In this document: positions 8,118-15,890 of the stretch, in pieces
Position numbering within the stretch: position 1 is the first letter of the stretch
Layout: every line of letters starts with the position of its first letter
Notes under the pieces: generated by a model
What the model was told of the DNA's origin: nothing
Seen by the model: the letters and a program-made list of their open reading frames with translations, nothing else
The model's database searches: none
Position numbers and translations under genes: made by a program
Source: Deltaproteobacteria bacterium RIFCSPHIGHO2_12_FULL_43_9
GTDB lineage: Bacteria; Bdellovibrionota; O2-12-FULL-43-9
Assembly: GCA_001798265.1 (NCBI GenBank)
Contig: MGRR01000056.1
Coordinates: 9,340-26,636, forward strand
DNA: 17,297 nt
Direction: 5' to 3'

Positions 8118-10611
8118 AGTTAGTTATGGAATTTATGTGCTGTCGCAGCTTATTCCTTATTTTTTTTATTAGAACGGAAGGCCCCTCAGTATTAATAATA
8201 TTTAGGGCCCTTCTAGTATGCCTCTTGAGTCTCGGGTAATCCAATAATAAGGGAATTCCTCGTTCCCGCACAATTTTCATCATCAGGGCGCTCTTAGTTT
8301 TGTACATGGCAAACAAAGATATATTTGAATAATATTCCAGGGTTTTTGAGTCGACACCCCAAAATGCACCGTCATACTTTGCGATATGTAAATTTTGATC
8401 TACCATGGGGATTTCGTCGGTATATGGTTTACTTGACACCTTATATGCGAAATCTTCGCGTCGCTTCTTCTTCCAATTGTTTGCAGCACCTTCGAGGCTT
8501 TCAATATGTTCATTGTAGGCATTCTCGCTATACTCTTTACCTTTCTGCTTTGCTACGTGATCGAATACCTCTTTTAGGAAAGGTCCCATGTCAACAGAAT
8601 TATTGTGCAGCGTTTCAATCACACGTTTGTATCTCTGAATACGTGTCGTTTGATCAATATATGGCTCCTCGCTATGCCATAGGTCAGATGGAATAAAGCT
8701 TGGAAATTTTTCGAATATCTCTTCTTTTGTGTATTTATGAAACTTGATCTTGAATCTTTCAGGGTCTTCCCAATAGACAGAGCCTATAGCCAGTATAAGT
8801 GTATTCATATTGGCATGGCGTCCAATGTAGGGATTGCATTTGAGCATTAATTCAATGGATTCATCGATGTCTGCTTCGGTCTCGCCGGGAATTCCAATAA
8901 CAGTATTAACCTCTGTATTAATACCTGCTTTATAGCAGTCACCCAGATTCTGATAGATCATATCCTTTGTGTAGCCCTTCATCTGAAGTCTTAGGCTGTT
9001 AGTTGACCAGGCATCGACGCCAAATCGGAGTGCTACAAACCCACCGGCAACCAGTTTGTCAAAGTAGGCCCGGTCTGATTTTTTGTGAATTCTTAACTGG
9101 CCGGTTAATCTGATTTTAAGTTTTCTTTTAATGATTTCATCGCAGATTGCCACGACTTTTTCGGGTAGACCATTTAGGTCACTCTCATTAAACATAAACA
9201 GGTTGCATCCCTGGTCGTAGAGATATTCAAATTCATCCACAACCAGTTTTGGATCCCTGACGCGCCAGAAAAATCTCTCCGCACAGAATGTGCAGCGGGA
9301 CCATCTGCAACCACGGCTCGCGATGATTGGCGTTAATTGATAATTGTTATAATTTCTATAAAGTTTAATATCGGTCCAGTCATATTTCGCCATCTCCAGT
9401 GAATCGAGATCCATTGGCATGGGATAGTTTGTGAAGCTATAGTCAGGTGAATCGAACCTAGATAAAATGCCTGGAAGATCCTTCGGACGTTCCCCCTTTG
9501 CGAGTGCCTCTACAAGTGGACCGACTGTAAGATCGGCTTCACCTATGCACATATAGTCGGATTCTGGAAAGGCTCTCCTGCCTATAGAGGATTGATAACA
9601 GCTAAAGCCACCTACCAAGATTATCGTGTTAGGCAGACGAGGCTTAACCTCCCTTACAACAGCCCTTGCAAATCGAACATTGCACTCCTGAAGGGAGAGT
9701 CCCAAAATTTTTGGCTTGGCTTGGATTATCTTATCAATAGTCTCGTCTATAATCGGGCGGAAATACTCAATGACATCTGGCTTTTGCCATTGATCATAGG
9801 CCTCTGCCAACCAGGGATCGGGATGCATTTCATGGCCACCGGGTGTTAAGTTCTTCTCTGGTCGGTCAAAAAGTCTATGAATGTGGTATCTATGGTAGGT
9901 GACAATATCCAGATCAAATGTTTGAAAATTGATCGATGTTTTTTTGAGCGCGTTGTGCAGATAGGCTAGTCCATTTGGTAAAAAGGCAAGATTTCTTGCC
10001 GGCGAATCAATGACCAGAAGATCGAGGTTGTGGCGAAATTCAATATCTGGAAGATCTATCGGGTAGATTGAATTTACATCAGGGATCCATGAGTTCGTTG
10101 GAATGACTTCCCAATTTATGTCCATTAGAATCTCAGGGGTAACTATTTCAATCCCATATGGGATTTTTCTTTTTAATGACATTAATCTGACGGCTAATGT
10201 TTCACCTATGAAAAGTGTTTTAGTGTTGCTGGGTAACTTTTTTATGTCATCTATCACAGCTACTGAGTGTGTGGAAAGCTGTGGCGTATGTTTTAATAGG
10301 TGTGTCAGGAAGTTGCTACTAGCCCGTACGTCCCCCCCAGCGAGCGGCCGAAGCCCCCAGCCGAAGGCGTGGGGGGCCGGGGTCTCAACGTGGAGATCCC
10401 CACGGCCTTCGGCCTGGGGATGACGAATGCCGAAAAGAGTAAGTTGTTTTTTTGTCAGTAAGTATTCACCAATAAGTTTGAGGCACCTTATGGCACTTTC
10501 TGACTCAATATCCTGAAAGCAGCGAAATGGACTGAACCTCATCTGATTTGCTTCCGCTCTTATCGATTTTCTCTTGATTTTTATAGGTACAGTTTTTTTA
10601 ATGTAGTCCAT
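8116..10611 (-). CDS. B12-binding radical SAM protein, second copy, with an in-frame repeat insertion
   Basis: The 831 residues share the layout of the neighbouring copies: MRFSPFR (24-30), a putative Rossmann-like region, a B12 domain (about 195-380, with PNGLAYLHNALKK and ILVGGFSCY) and a radical SAM domain with cysteines 435, 440 and 443 in CRWSRCTFC. It is about 40-50 residues longer than the other copies. Most of the excess is residues about 62-97, just after LTLFG, where the paralogs read KGEF or DGNGEF. The extra residues are glycine-, proline- and histidine-rich and come from a GC-rich palindromic repeat at 10329-10425. The frame is intact, so the protein is probably made, but the glycine motif of the N-terminal region is interrupted. 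The start ATG 10611 has no visible Shine-Dalgarno, and repeat DNA begins about 27 bases upstream. Substrate unknown. Confidence 0.93.
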   Translation of the reverse strand: MDYIKKTVPIKIKRKSIRAEANQMRFSPFRCFQDIESESAIRCLKLIGEYLLTKKQLTLFGIRHPQAEGRGDLHVETPAPHAFGWGLRPLAGGDVRASSNFLTHLLKHTPQLSTHSVAVIDDIKKLPSNTKTLFIGETLAVRLMSLKRKIPYGIEIVTPEILMDINWEVIPTNSWIPDVNSIYPIDLPDIEFRHNLDLLVIDSPARNLAFLPNGLAYLHNALKKTSINFQTFDLDIVTYHRYHIHRLFDRPEKNLTPGGHEMHPDPWLAEAYDQWQKPDVIEYFRPIIDETIDKIIQAKPKILGLSLQECNVRFARAVVREVKPRLPNTIILVGGFSCYQSSIGRRAFPESDYMCIGEADLTVGPLVEALAKGERPKDLPGILSRFDSPDYSFTNYPMPMDLDSLEMAKYDWTDIKLYRNYNNYQLTPIIASRGCRWSRCTFCAERFFWRVRDPKLVVDEFEYLYDQGCNLFMFNESDLNGLPEKVVAICDEIIKRKLKIRLTGQLRIHKKSDRAYFDKLVAGGFVALRFGVDAWSTNSLRLQMKGYTKDMIYQNLGDCYKAGINTEVNTVIGIPGETEADIDESIELMLKCNPYIGRHANMNTLILAIGSVYWEDPERFKIKFHKYTKEEIFEKFPSFIPSDLWHSEEPYIDQTTRIQRYKRVIETLHNNSVDMGPFLKEVFDHVAKQKGKEYSENAYNEHIESLEGAANNWKKKRREDFAYKVSSKPYTDEIPMVDQNLHIAKYDGAFWGVDSKTLEYYSNISLFAMYKTKSALMMKIVRERGIPLLLDYPRLKRHTRRALNIINTEGPSVLIKKIRNKLRQHINSITN
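10329..10425. repeat. GC-rich palindromic repeat inserted in frame in the second radical SAM gene
   Basis: The block starts CGTCCCCCCCAGCG and ends GGGGATGACG, with internal palindromes around GGCCTTCGGCC and CCCCCAGCC/GGGGGCC. Alignment with the two flanking paralogs shows no equivalent DNA, so it is an insertion that adds about 36 codons. Its GC content is far above that of the host gene. The pattern of ends (CGTC...GACG) matches the other repeats in the window. Confidence 0.85.
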
Positions 10612-10637
10612 AAATTATTTTATATTAAGATTCAGTT

Positions 10638-10789
10638 GTCATTCCCGCACTTTGTTATTCCCGCGAACGCGGGAATCTCTCCGTCATTGCGAGCGAAGCG
10701 AAGCAATCTCCCGCGTTGAGATCCCTCGCTTCGCTCGGGATGATGAGATAGATCCCGGTTTTCACCGGGATGACAAGCGCAGGGATGAC
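10638..10789. repeat. Composite palindromic repeat array between the first and second radical SAM genes
   Basis: The intergenic gap 10612-10795 is almost entirely repeats: GTCATTCCCGC at 10638, a near-perfect hairpin at 10657-10676 (ATTCCCGCG-AA-CGCGGGAAT), the GTCATTGCGAGCGAAGCGAAG unit at 10683, the GAGATCCCTCGCTTCGCTCG unit at 10718-10745, and the hairpin at 10751-10774 (GATCCCGG-TTTTCA-CCGGGATGAC). The transcript leader of the second copy would be strongly folded here. No T-tract follows the hairpins, so I do not call a terminator. Confidence 0.85.
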
Positions 10790-10795
10790 AAATTA

Positions 10796-13177
10796 CTATT
10801 GCGCGTGCTGGCTTATCTTATTTTTAATTTTAAAAAATAATCCCTTTGCTCCTTCTTCCTTGAAAATTTCCATTGCCCGCCTTGCCGTCCATTTTAGCCT
10901 TGATGGATTTTTTAAAAGAGGAACACCCTTCTGCCTAAAAGATTTGTATAGTGCGTCCATTTTCGCTTTATAAATTAAATAGGCTGGGCGTGTTAATGCC
11001 TCATTATATTCGTTATAATTAATGCCCCAAAATTGATTCTCGCAAAAAACAATATGGTACATGCTGTCTTTGGGGTCTATAAAATCGTTCTGGAGTTGAC
11101 TCGCAACTTTAATTGCAAAATCCTCCCTTCGTTTCGTTGTTCCATAATCCTTTTGTTTAAGATCGGTATCATTTTCATTTGCCAGATCTGGTCTCGCGCT
11201 GTGATCTGCCCCTTTTCCCTCCGCGACATCCTGGATGACCTGTTTTAGAAAAGGGCCCATATCAACTTTTTTGTCATGAAGTGTTTTGATCATTCTTTTA
11301 AAGCGCTCAACCCGGATATCCTGGTCTATGTATGGATCCTCGCTATACCAAAGGTCAGACGGGATAATGGTGTGATATTTCTCAAAGATCTCTTCTTTTG
11401 ATTTGTTGAATTTTATTTTGAATCTTTCTGGATCCTCCCAATAAACAGAGCCAATGACGAGCATCAATGGATTCATATTCGCGTGTCGTCCAATGTATGG
11501 ATTGCACTCGATCATGAAATCAATACCTTCATCTATGTCTGCCTCAGTCTCCTGGGGGACACCCACAACAGTATTTACTTCCGTGTAAATTCCCGCTCCC
11601 CAGCAATCCCTTAAATTTTGTAATACCATCTCTTTAGTGTACCCCTTCATTTGAAGGCGTAACCCATTTTTCGACCAGGCATCCACACCAAATCTGAGGG
11701 CAACAAATCCCCCCCTATGCAGTCTGTCGAAATATTCTCTGTTACATTTTTTATGTACACGCAGCTGCCCTGTTAATTTTATTTTTAATCCTCTTTTGTA
11801 GATCTCATCACATATCGCGATAACCTTTTCGGGTAGCCCGTTTAGATCACTCTCGTTGAACATGAATAAATCGCAGCCATGATCATGAAGGTACTCAAAT
11901 TCATCAACTACAAGTTTTGGGTCACGTACTCTCCAGTAAAAGCGCTCAGCGCAGAATGTGCATCTAGACCATCTGCAACCGCGGCTAGCGATAATAGGAG
12001 TCAATTGATAATGATTGTAGTTTCTATAAAGGGAGATGTCGGTCCAATCATAAGTAGCCATATCTAGAGTATCGAGATCCATCGGCATCGGATAGTTCTG
12101 AAATGTATATCCAGGTGTGTCTAATCTGGAGAGAATTCCTGGGAGATCTTTTGGACGCTCCCCCCTTGCTAAGGCTTCGATTAGTGGCCCAACCGTGAGG
12201 TCCGCTTCGCCAATGCACATGTAGTCACATTCCGGAAAGATTCTTAAACCAACTGATGGCTGAAAACAGCTGAATCCACCTACAACAATCAGTGTGTCAG
12301 GGAGTTCCTTTTTAATTCCATTTACAATCTCTCTGACAAATTTAATATTGCATGCCTGAATTGAGAAACCGACAATTTTAGGCTTTGCTTTTGCGAGTTT
12401 CTGAATAACTTCATCAATTACAGGCCTAAAATATTCCAGTACCTCGTTCTTTTGCCACTCATCATAACCCTCGGCCAACCAGGGATCTGGATGCATTTCG
12501 GTCCCTATCTTTGTATGTATGGTGTCGGGCCGGTCTATAAGCCTATGAATGTGGTATCTATGATAAACAATTATATCTAAATCGACTGTCTGAAATTTTA
12601 TTTTTGTCTTTTTAAGTGCGTTATGAACATATGCCAGGCCGTTTGGTAAAAATGAGAGGTTTCTTGCCGGGGCATCGATTAATATAAAATCGAGATTGGG
12701 TTGGAATTCTATGTCAGGTACATCTATGGGATATATGCTTTTTACCTCGGGCACCCACGCATTATATGGAATTGCTTTCCAATTGATATCCACTAGGTTT
12801 TCAGGGGTTATAACATCTATTCCTTTTTGTACCTTTTTCTTAAGGCTAATAAGATTGAGTGCATGATATTCGCATAGAAAAACCGACTTGGTATCTGCAG
12901 GGATATTATTAATGGTTTCCCGATTAACTATTATATTTTTTGAAAGTGAGGGGGTTATTTCCAGTAATTTCTTTAAAAACTCTCCATTGCCATCAGAATA
13001 GAGCACTAGATTCTCTTTTTTACATAAATAATCGCCAATGACCTTAATACAGCGGTTGGATTCAATATTTTGGATATCCCTGAAGCAACGGTATGGGCTA
13101 AATCTCATCTGTGAGGCATTTGCTCTGATTTTCTTATTTTTTACTTTAGCTGTTATGGTCTTCTTTATAAAATCCAT
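10796..13177 (-). CDS. B12-binding radical SAM protein, first copy in tandem
   Basis: The 793-residue protein has the start motif MRFSPYR (24-30) and a putative Rossmann-like region (about 55-145, LVLYSDGNGEF). The B12 domain lies at about 163-345 (LPNGLAYVHNALKK, GFSIQACN, IVVGGFSCF, CIGEADLT). In the radical SAM domain cysteines 401, 406 and 409 lie in GCRWSRCTFCAE. It differs from its paralogs at two conserved places: GVPQET where they read GIPGET, and NPLMLVIG where they read NTLILAIG, so its active site may have drifted. The C-terminal tail is basic (RRAMEIFKEEGAKGL). It leads the trio and is separated from metH by the 13268-13378 repeat element plus an AT-rich leader. AGGAA lies ten bases before ATG 13177 and supports that start. 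The reaction is probably SAM- and cobalamin-dependent, perhaps methylation; the substrate is unknown. Confidence 0.93.
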   Translation of the reverse strand: MDFIKKTITAKVKNKKIRANASQMRFSPYRCFRDIQNIESNRCIKVIGDYLCKKENLVLYSDGNGEFLKKLLEITPSLSKNIIVNRETINNIPADTKSVFLCEYHALNLISLKKKVQKGIDVITPENLVDINWKAIPYNAWVPEVKSIYPIDVPDIEFQPNLDFILIDAPARNLSFLPNGLAYVHNALKKTKIKFQTVDLDIIVYHRYHIHRLIDRPDTIHTKIGTEMHPDPWLAEGYDEWQKNEVLEYFRPVIDEVIQKLAKAKPKIVGFSIQACNIKFVREIVNGIKKELPDTLIVVGGFSCFQPSVGLRIFPECDYMCIGEADLTVGPLIEALARGERPKDLPGILSRLDTPGYTFQNYPMPMDLDTLDMATYDWTDISLYRNYNHYQLTPIIASRGCRWSRCTFCAERFYWRVRDPKLVVDEFEYLHDHGCDLFMFNESDLNGLPEKVIAICDEIYKRGLKIKLTGQLRVHKKCNREYFDRLHRGGFVALRFGVDAWSKNGLRLQMKGYTKEMVLQNLRDCWGAGIYTEVNTVVGVPQETEADIDEGIDFMIECNPYIGRHANMNPLMLVIGSVYWEDPERFKIKFNKSKEEIFEKYHTIIPSDLWYSEDPYIDQDIRVERFKRMIKTLHDKKVDMGPFLKQVIQDVAEGKGADHSARPDLANENDTDLKQKDYGTTKRREDFAIKVASQLQNDFIDPKDSMYHIVFCENQFWGINYNEYNEALTRPAYLIYKAKMDALYKSFRQKGVPLLKNPSRLKWTARRAMEIFKEEGAKGLFFKIKNKISQHAQ

Positions 13178-13267
13178 GTTGCGACTGTTCCTATCTGCCC
13201 ATCTGTTTGTTAAATGAAATGATTAATATAATAATACATAAAAGTAAAAATTAGTCGTTACCTTTTT
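13178..13267 (-). promoter_or_regulatory. AT-rich leader upstream of the radical SAM trio, possible promoter
   Basis: This is the only non-repeat intergenic stretch of notable AT content in the right half of the window. On the minus strand it contains overlapping TATTAT/TATATT hexamers about 50-70 bases before ATG 13177, with poorly matched upstream TTTACT. It would be a sensible place for the trio's own promoter, but no strong -35/-10 pair stands out. Base composition and position are the only support. Confidence 0.25.
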
Positions 13268-13378
13268 GGGGAGAGACCCATCGTCATGCCCAGACCGAAG
13301 GTCGTCGGGCATCTCATTGAAAACACTAAGATCCCCGACGCGACTGCGTCGCTGGGGATGACTTTTGGGTCTCTCCCC
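13268..13378. mobile_element. MITE-like element with 13-bp perfect inverted repeats at the 3' end of metH
   Basis: The ends are GGGGAGAGACCCA (13268-13280) and its exact reverse complement TGGGTCTCTCCCC (13366-13378). Inside are two hairpins: ATGCCC paired with GGGCAT, and ATCCCC paired with GGGGAT around a GACGC/GCGTC stem. The left half is intergenic. The right half is translated as the last residues of the metH product and supplies its TAG stop. The layout matches 5565-5709 (inverted ends around the same type of palindromes), but the end sequence differs. Confidence 0.6.
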
Positions 13379-15869
13379 GGTACCCTAATGCATTCAATAT
13401 CCGCTCCGCTTCAGATACAATCCCTCCTACATCCTCGCTATGCCCATCCGCGTAGATCTCTTTAGCAAACTCAGATGTTACCGGGGCGCCTCCAACCATG
13501 ACCTTAAAGGGTGAACCCAGTTTTTTATTCTCCTCTATCAGGAGTTTCATCTGGATCATTGTGGTTGTCATTAACGCGGAGAGGGCCAATATCTGCGCGT
13601 TGTTTTCTCTTGCTGCCTTAAATATGGCGTCCATTGGAACATTACGTCCGAGATCTATTACATTAAAACCGAAATTTTTAAGCATAAGGATACAGATATT
13701 TTTCCCTATATCGTGAATGTCTCCTTTGACCGTGGCAAAGACTACGGTAATCTTCGGTTTCTCATCTTTGCCCGTTTTTTCAAAGTGTGGTTCCAGGAGT
13801 TTTACGCCTATCTTCATTGCCTCAGCGGCCGCGACCAGGTGTGGTATGAACTTCTTCCTTCTGCCGAACAGATCCCCAAGATATCTTATCCCAGGGGTCA
13901 TGACATTCAAGAAGAGGGCGAATGCCTCCTTTTTGTTTGTCTCGAGAAATTTATTGATGTCTCCAGTGATCTTCTCCCTTTTTCCATCGACTATGTCCCA
14001 AAAAATCTCTTTCTGCAGAGGATCAAGTTTTAAATCGGGAGCTGAATCATGTTCCACAGATTTGCCTTCTGAAGCAGGCTTATTTTCCGGGACCTTGTCT
14101 TCTGTTATCGGGGATGACCAGTTTTGCAGGTAATTCTCGGTAGAATTCTTTCGTTGTGTAAAAAGCTCTGCGGCAGCGATGCGGATTGCAACGTTTGATT
14201 CTAGAACGTTCATTATCGCGGAATTTAATCCATGCTGAATTGCCATCGTAAGATATGCCTGATGCACAAATTTTCTGTTCGGTAATCCAAATGACGCGTT
14301 ACTTAAACCAAGTATTGTTGAGCAACCGAGCTCCTTTGTTATTAGTTCTATTGTGCGAAGGGTTTCAATACTCCCATTTTTCATCGCGGAGACAGTGAGG
14401 CTTAGGCAATCGAAAACAACATCATTTCTGGTAAGGCCTGCATCCAATAACCTGTTTAATATTTTTTTTGCGTATTTTAGGCGGCCTTCAGCGGTTTCCG
14501 GGACCTCGGTTTCAGTTGTCAGAGCAAGAACCGCTCCACCGGTTTTTTGTGCGATTGGTATAACCTCATCGAGTTTTTCATCCTCAGCGTTAATGCTGTT
14601 CAAAAGTGGTCTCCCATAATATACGCTTCCACCTGAAAAGAGTGCTTCGGAAAAACTGCTATCGATTACAAGTGGAATATCGACCACGTTTTGGACCGCA
14701 ACCACAACGTCCGACATCATTTTTGGCTCATCGATTAACGGGACACCGACGTTAATATCGAGACATTGCGCGCCGGCTTCAGCCTGCCTGAAGGCATCAT
14801 TCATCAATGCCTCAATGTTTCCCTCCCTTATTGATTTGGCCACCTGCTTTCTTCCTGTAGGGTTAATCTTCTCCCCTATAATAGTAAATGGATGTTCGGG
14901 ACCGATTATCACTGTTCTTGTTTTGGCTGAAAGGATTGTACCTCTCCTTTCAGTGGTGATTGAGTGCGCAAAGAGTTCTCTCCCTCGGTTATCAATACTA
15001 TTTTTTATTGCCCGGATATATTCAGGTGTTGTTCCGCAACATCCTCCTAAAATTCTGACCCCTGCCTTAAAGAACAGTTCGATATATTCAGCCATTTGTG
15101 GCGCGTTTAATGGGAAAACGGTTTCCCCATCCTTTAATTTAGGAATTCCAGCGTTTGGTTGAGCTACAAGTGGCAGCGCGGAAATGGATTTCATCCGCTC
15201 TATGACTTTTAACATCGCATCAGGACCGACCGAGCAATTTGCTCCTACGACATCAGCGTGGAATCCCTCTGCTATTGCGACAGCTGATTCAGGGCTTATG
15301 CCAGTATCCGAGAGTGTATCTGTGTTGAATGTCATTGAGGCGATTATTGGAACATGCCTGCTGATACTGCGAACGGCAGAGAGTGCCGCCTTGAATTCAA
15401 GAGAATCGAACATCGTCTCAATAATAATTGTGTCAACACCAGATTCTACTAAAACCTTTGCCTGCTCATAAAAGATGTCGAATGCGGCATCAAATGAGAG
15501 GGAGCCGGTTGGATAAATAGTATCCCCACTTGGTCCTATGTCTCCAGCAACAAATGTTTTTTCTCTCCCCGCGCGTCGTGCAATGTCAACCGCCCGTGAA
15601 TTAATCTCCCTTAATTTATTGTATGCCTGATATTCATTTAGGCGAAGTTTTGAGGCCCCAAATGTGTTTGTAATTAATATATCCGCTCCAGCAGCGGCGT
15701 ATTCCCGTTGTACGCTTTCAATGATCTCTGGTTTTTCAAGATTCCAGAGATCTGGCGCGTATCCGGCTGGAAGGCCACGTTTCATTAAGAGTGCACCCAT
15801 CGATCCATCTAAAACCAGGAGTCGGGTAGAGAGGGCATTTCTAAATTCTTCATATCTACCACTATTCAC
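13326..15869 (-). CDS. metH: Cobalamin-dependent methionine synthase lacking the AdoMet reactivation domain
   Basis: The 847-residue protein transfers a methyl group from methyltetrahydrofolate through cobalamin to homocysteine. The homocysteine domain (about 10-300) has the zinc ligands C212 (GANCS) and C277/C278 (GGCCGTTP). The pterin domain (about 315-570) has IGEKINPTGR (331-340) and DINVG (371-375). A polar linker (about 575-612) is followed by the helical cap (about 615-700) and the B12 domain, with GDIHDIG (716-722, DXHXXG; H719 is the expected cobalt ligand) and GGAPVT near 793. Full-length MetH is about 1,200 residues; here the reactivation domain is absent. The upstream corrinoid activator probably replaces it. 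The last residues, after ILNALGY, are encoded by repeat DNA. The GTG start is supported by GGAGAAG at 15876-15882, six bases upstream. Confidence 0.95.
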   Translation of the reverse strand: MNSGRYEEFRNALSTRLLVLDGSMGALLMKRGLPAGYAPDLWNLEKPEIIESVQREYAAAGADILITNTFGASKLRLNEYQAYNKLREINSRAVDIARRAGREKTFVAGDIGPSGDTIYPTGSLSFDAAFDIFYEQAKVLVESGVDTIIIETMFDSLEFKAALSAVRSISRHVPIIASMTFNTDTLSDTGISPESAVAIAEGFHADVVGANCSVGPDAMLKVIERMKSISALPLVAQPNAGIPKLKDGETVFPLNAPQMAEYIELFFKAGVRILGGCCGTTPEYIRAIKNSIDNRGRELFAHSITTERRGTILSAKTRTVIIGPEHPFTIIGEKINPTGRKQVAKSIREGNIEALMNDAFRQAEAGAQCLDINVGVPLIDEPKMMSDVVVAVQNVVDIPLVIDSSFSEALFSGGSVYYGRPLLNSINAEDEKLDEVIPIAQKTGGAVLALTTETEVPETAEGRLKYAKKILNRLLDAGLTRNDVVFDCLSLTVSAMKNGSIETLRTIELITKELGCSTILGLSNASFGLPNRKFVHQAYLTMAIQHGLNSAIMNVLESNVAIRIAAAELFTQRKNSTENYLQNWSSPITEDKVPENKPASEGKSVEHDSAPDLKLDPLQKEIFWDIVDGKREKITGDINKFLETNKKEAFALFLNVMTPGIRYLGDLFGRRKKFIPHLVAAAEAMKIGVKLLEPHFEKTGKDEKPKITVVFATVKGDIHDIGKNICILMLKNFGFNVIDLGRNVPMDAIFKAARENNAQILALSALMTTTMIQMKLLIEENKKLGSPFKVMVGGAPVTSEFAKEIYADGHSEDVGGIVSEAERILNALGYRGETQKSSPATQSRRGS

Positions 15870-15875
15870 TCTTCA

Positions 15876-15882
15876 CTTCTCC
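15876..15882 (-). promoter_or_regulatory. Ribosome binding site deciding the GTG start of metH
   Basis: On the minus strand GGAGAAG lies six bases before GTG 15869 and within the 21-base gap after the activator stop. It is the best Shine-Dalgarno near the beginning of the homocysteine domain and favours GTG over the later in-frame ATG in the DGSMGALLM motif. Confidence 0.65.
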
Positions 15883-15890
15883 AATCTTCG

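Noticed and set aside
10103..10423. Plus-strand open frame of 106 codons ending in repeat sequence
   Set aside because: It is antisense to the radical SAM gene, and its repetitive tail is the palindromic insertion read backwards.
13713..14133. Two overlapping plus-strand open frames of 106 and 138 codons
   Set aside because: Both are antisense to the linker and cap region of metH, whose domain motifs are unambiguous on the minus strand.
13326..15869. Betaine- or S-methylmethionine-homocysteine methyltransferase
   Set aside because: Those enzymes have only the homocysteine domain; here pterin-binding and DXHXXG cobalamin domains follow, so it is MetH-type.
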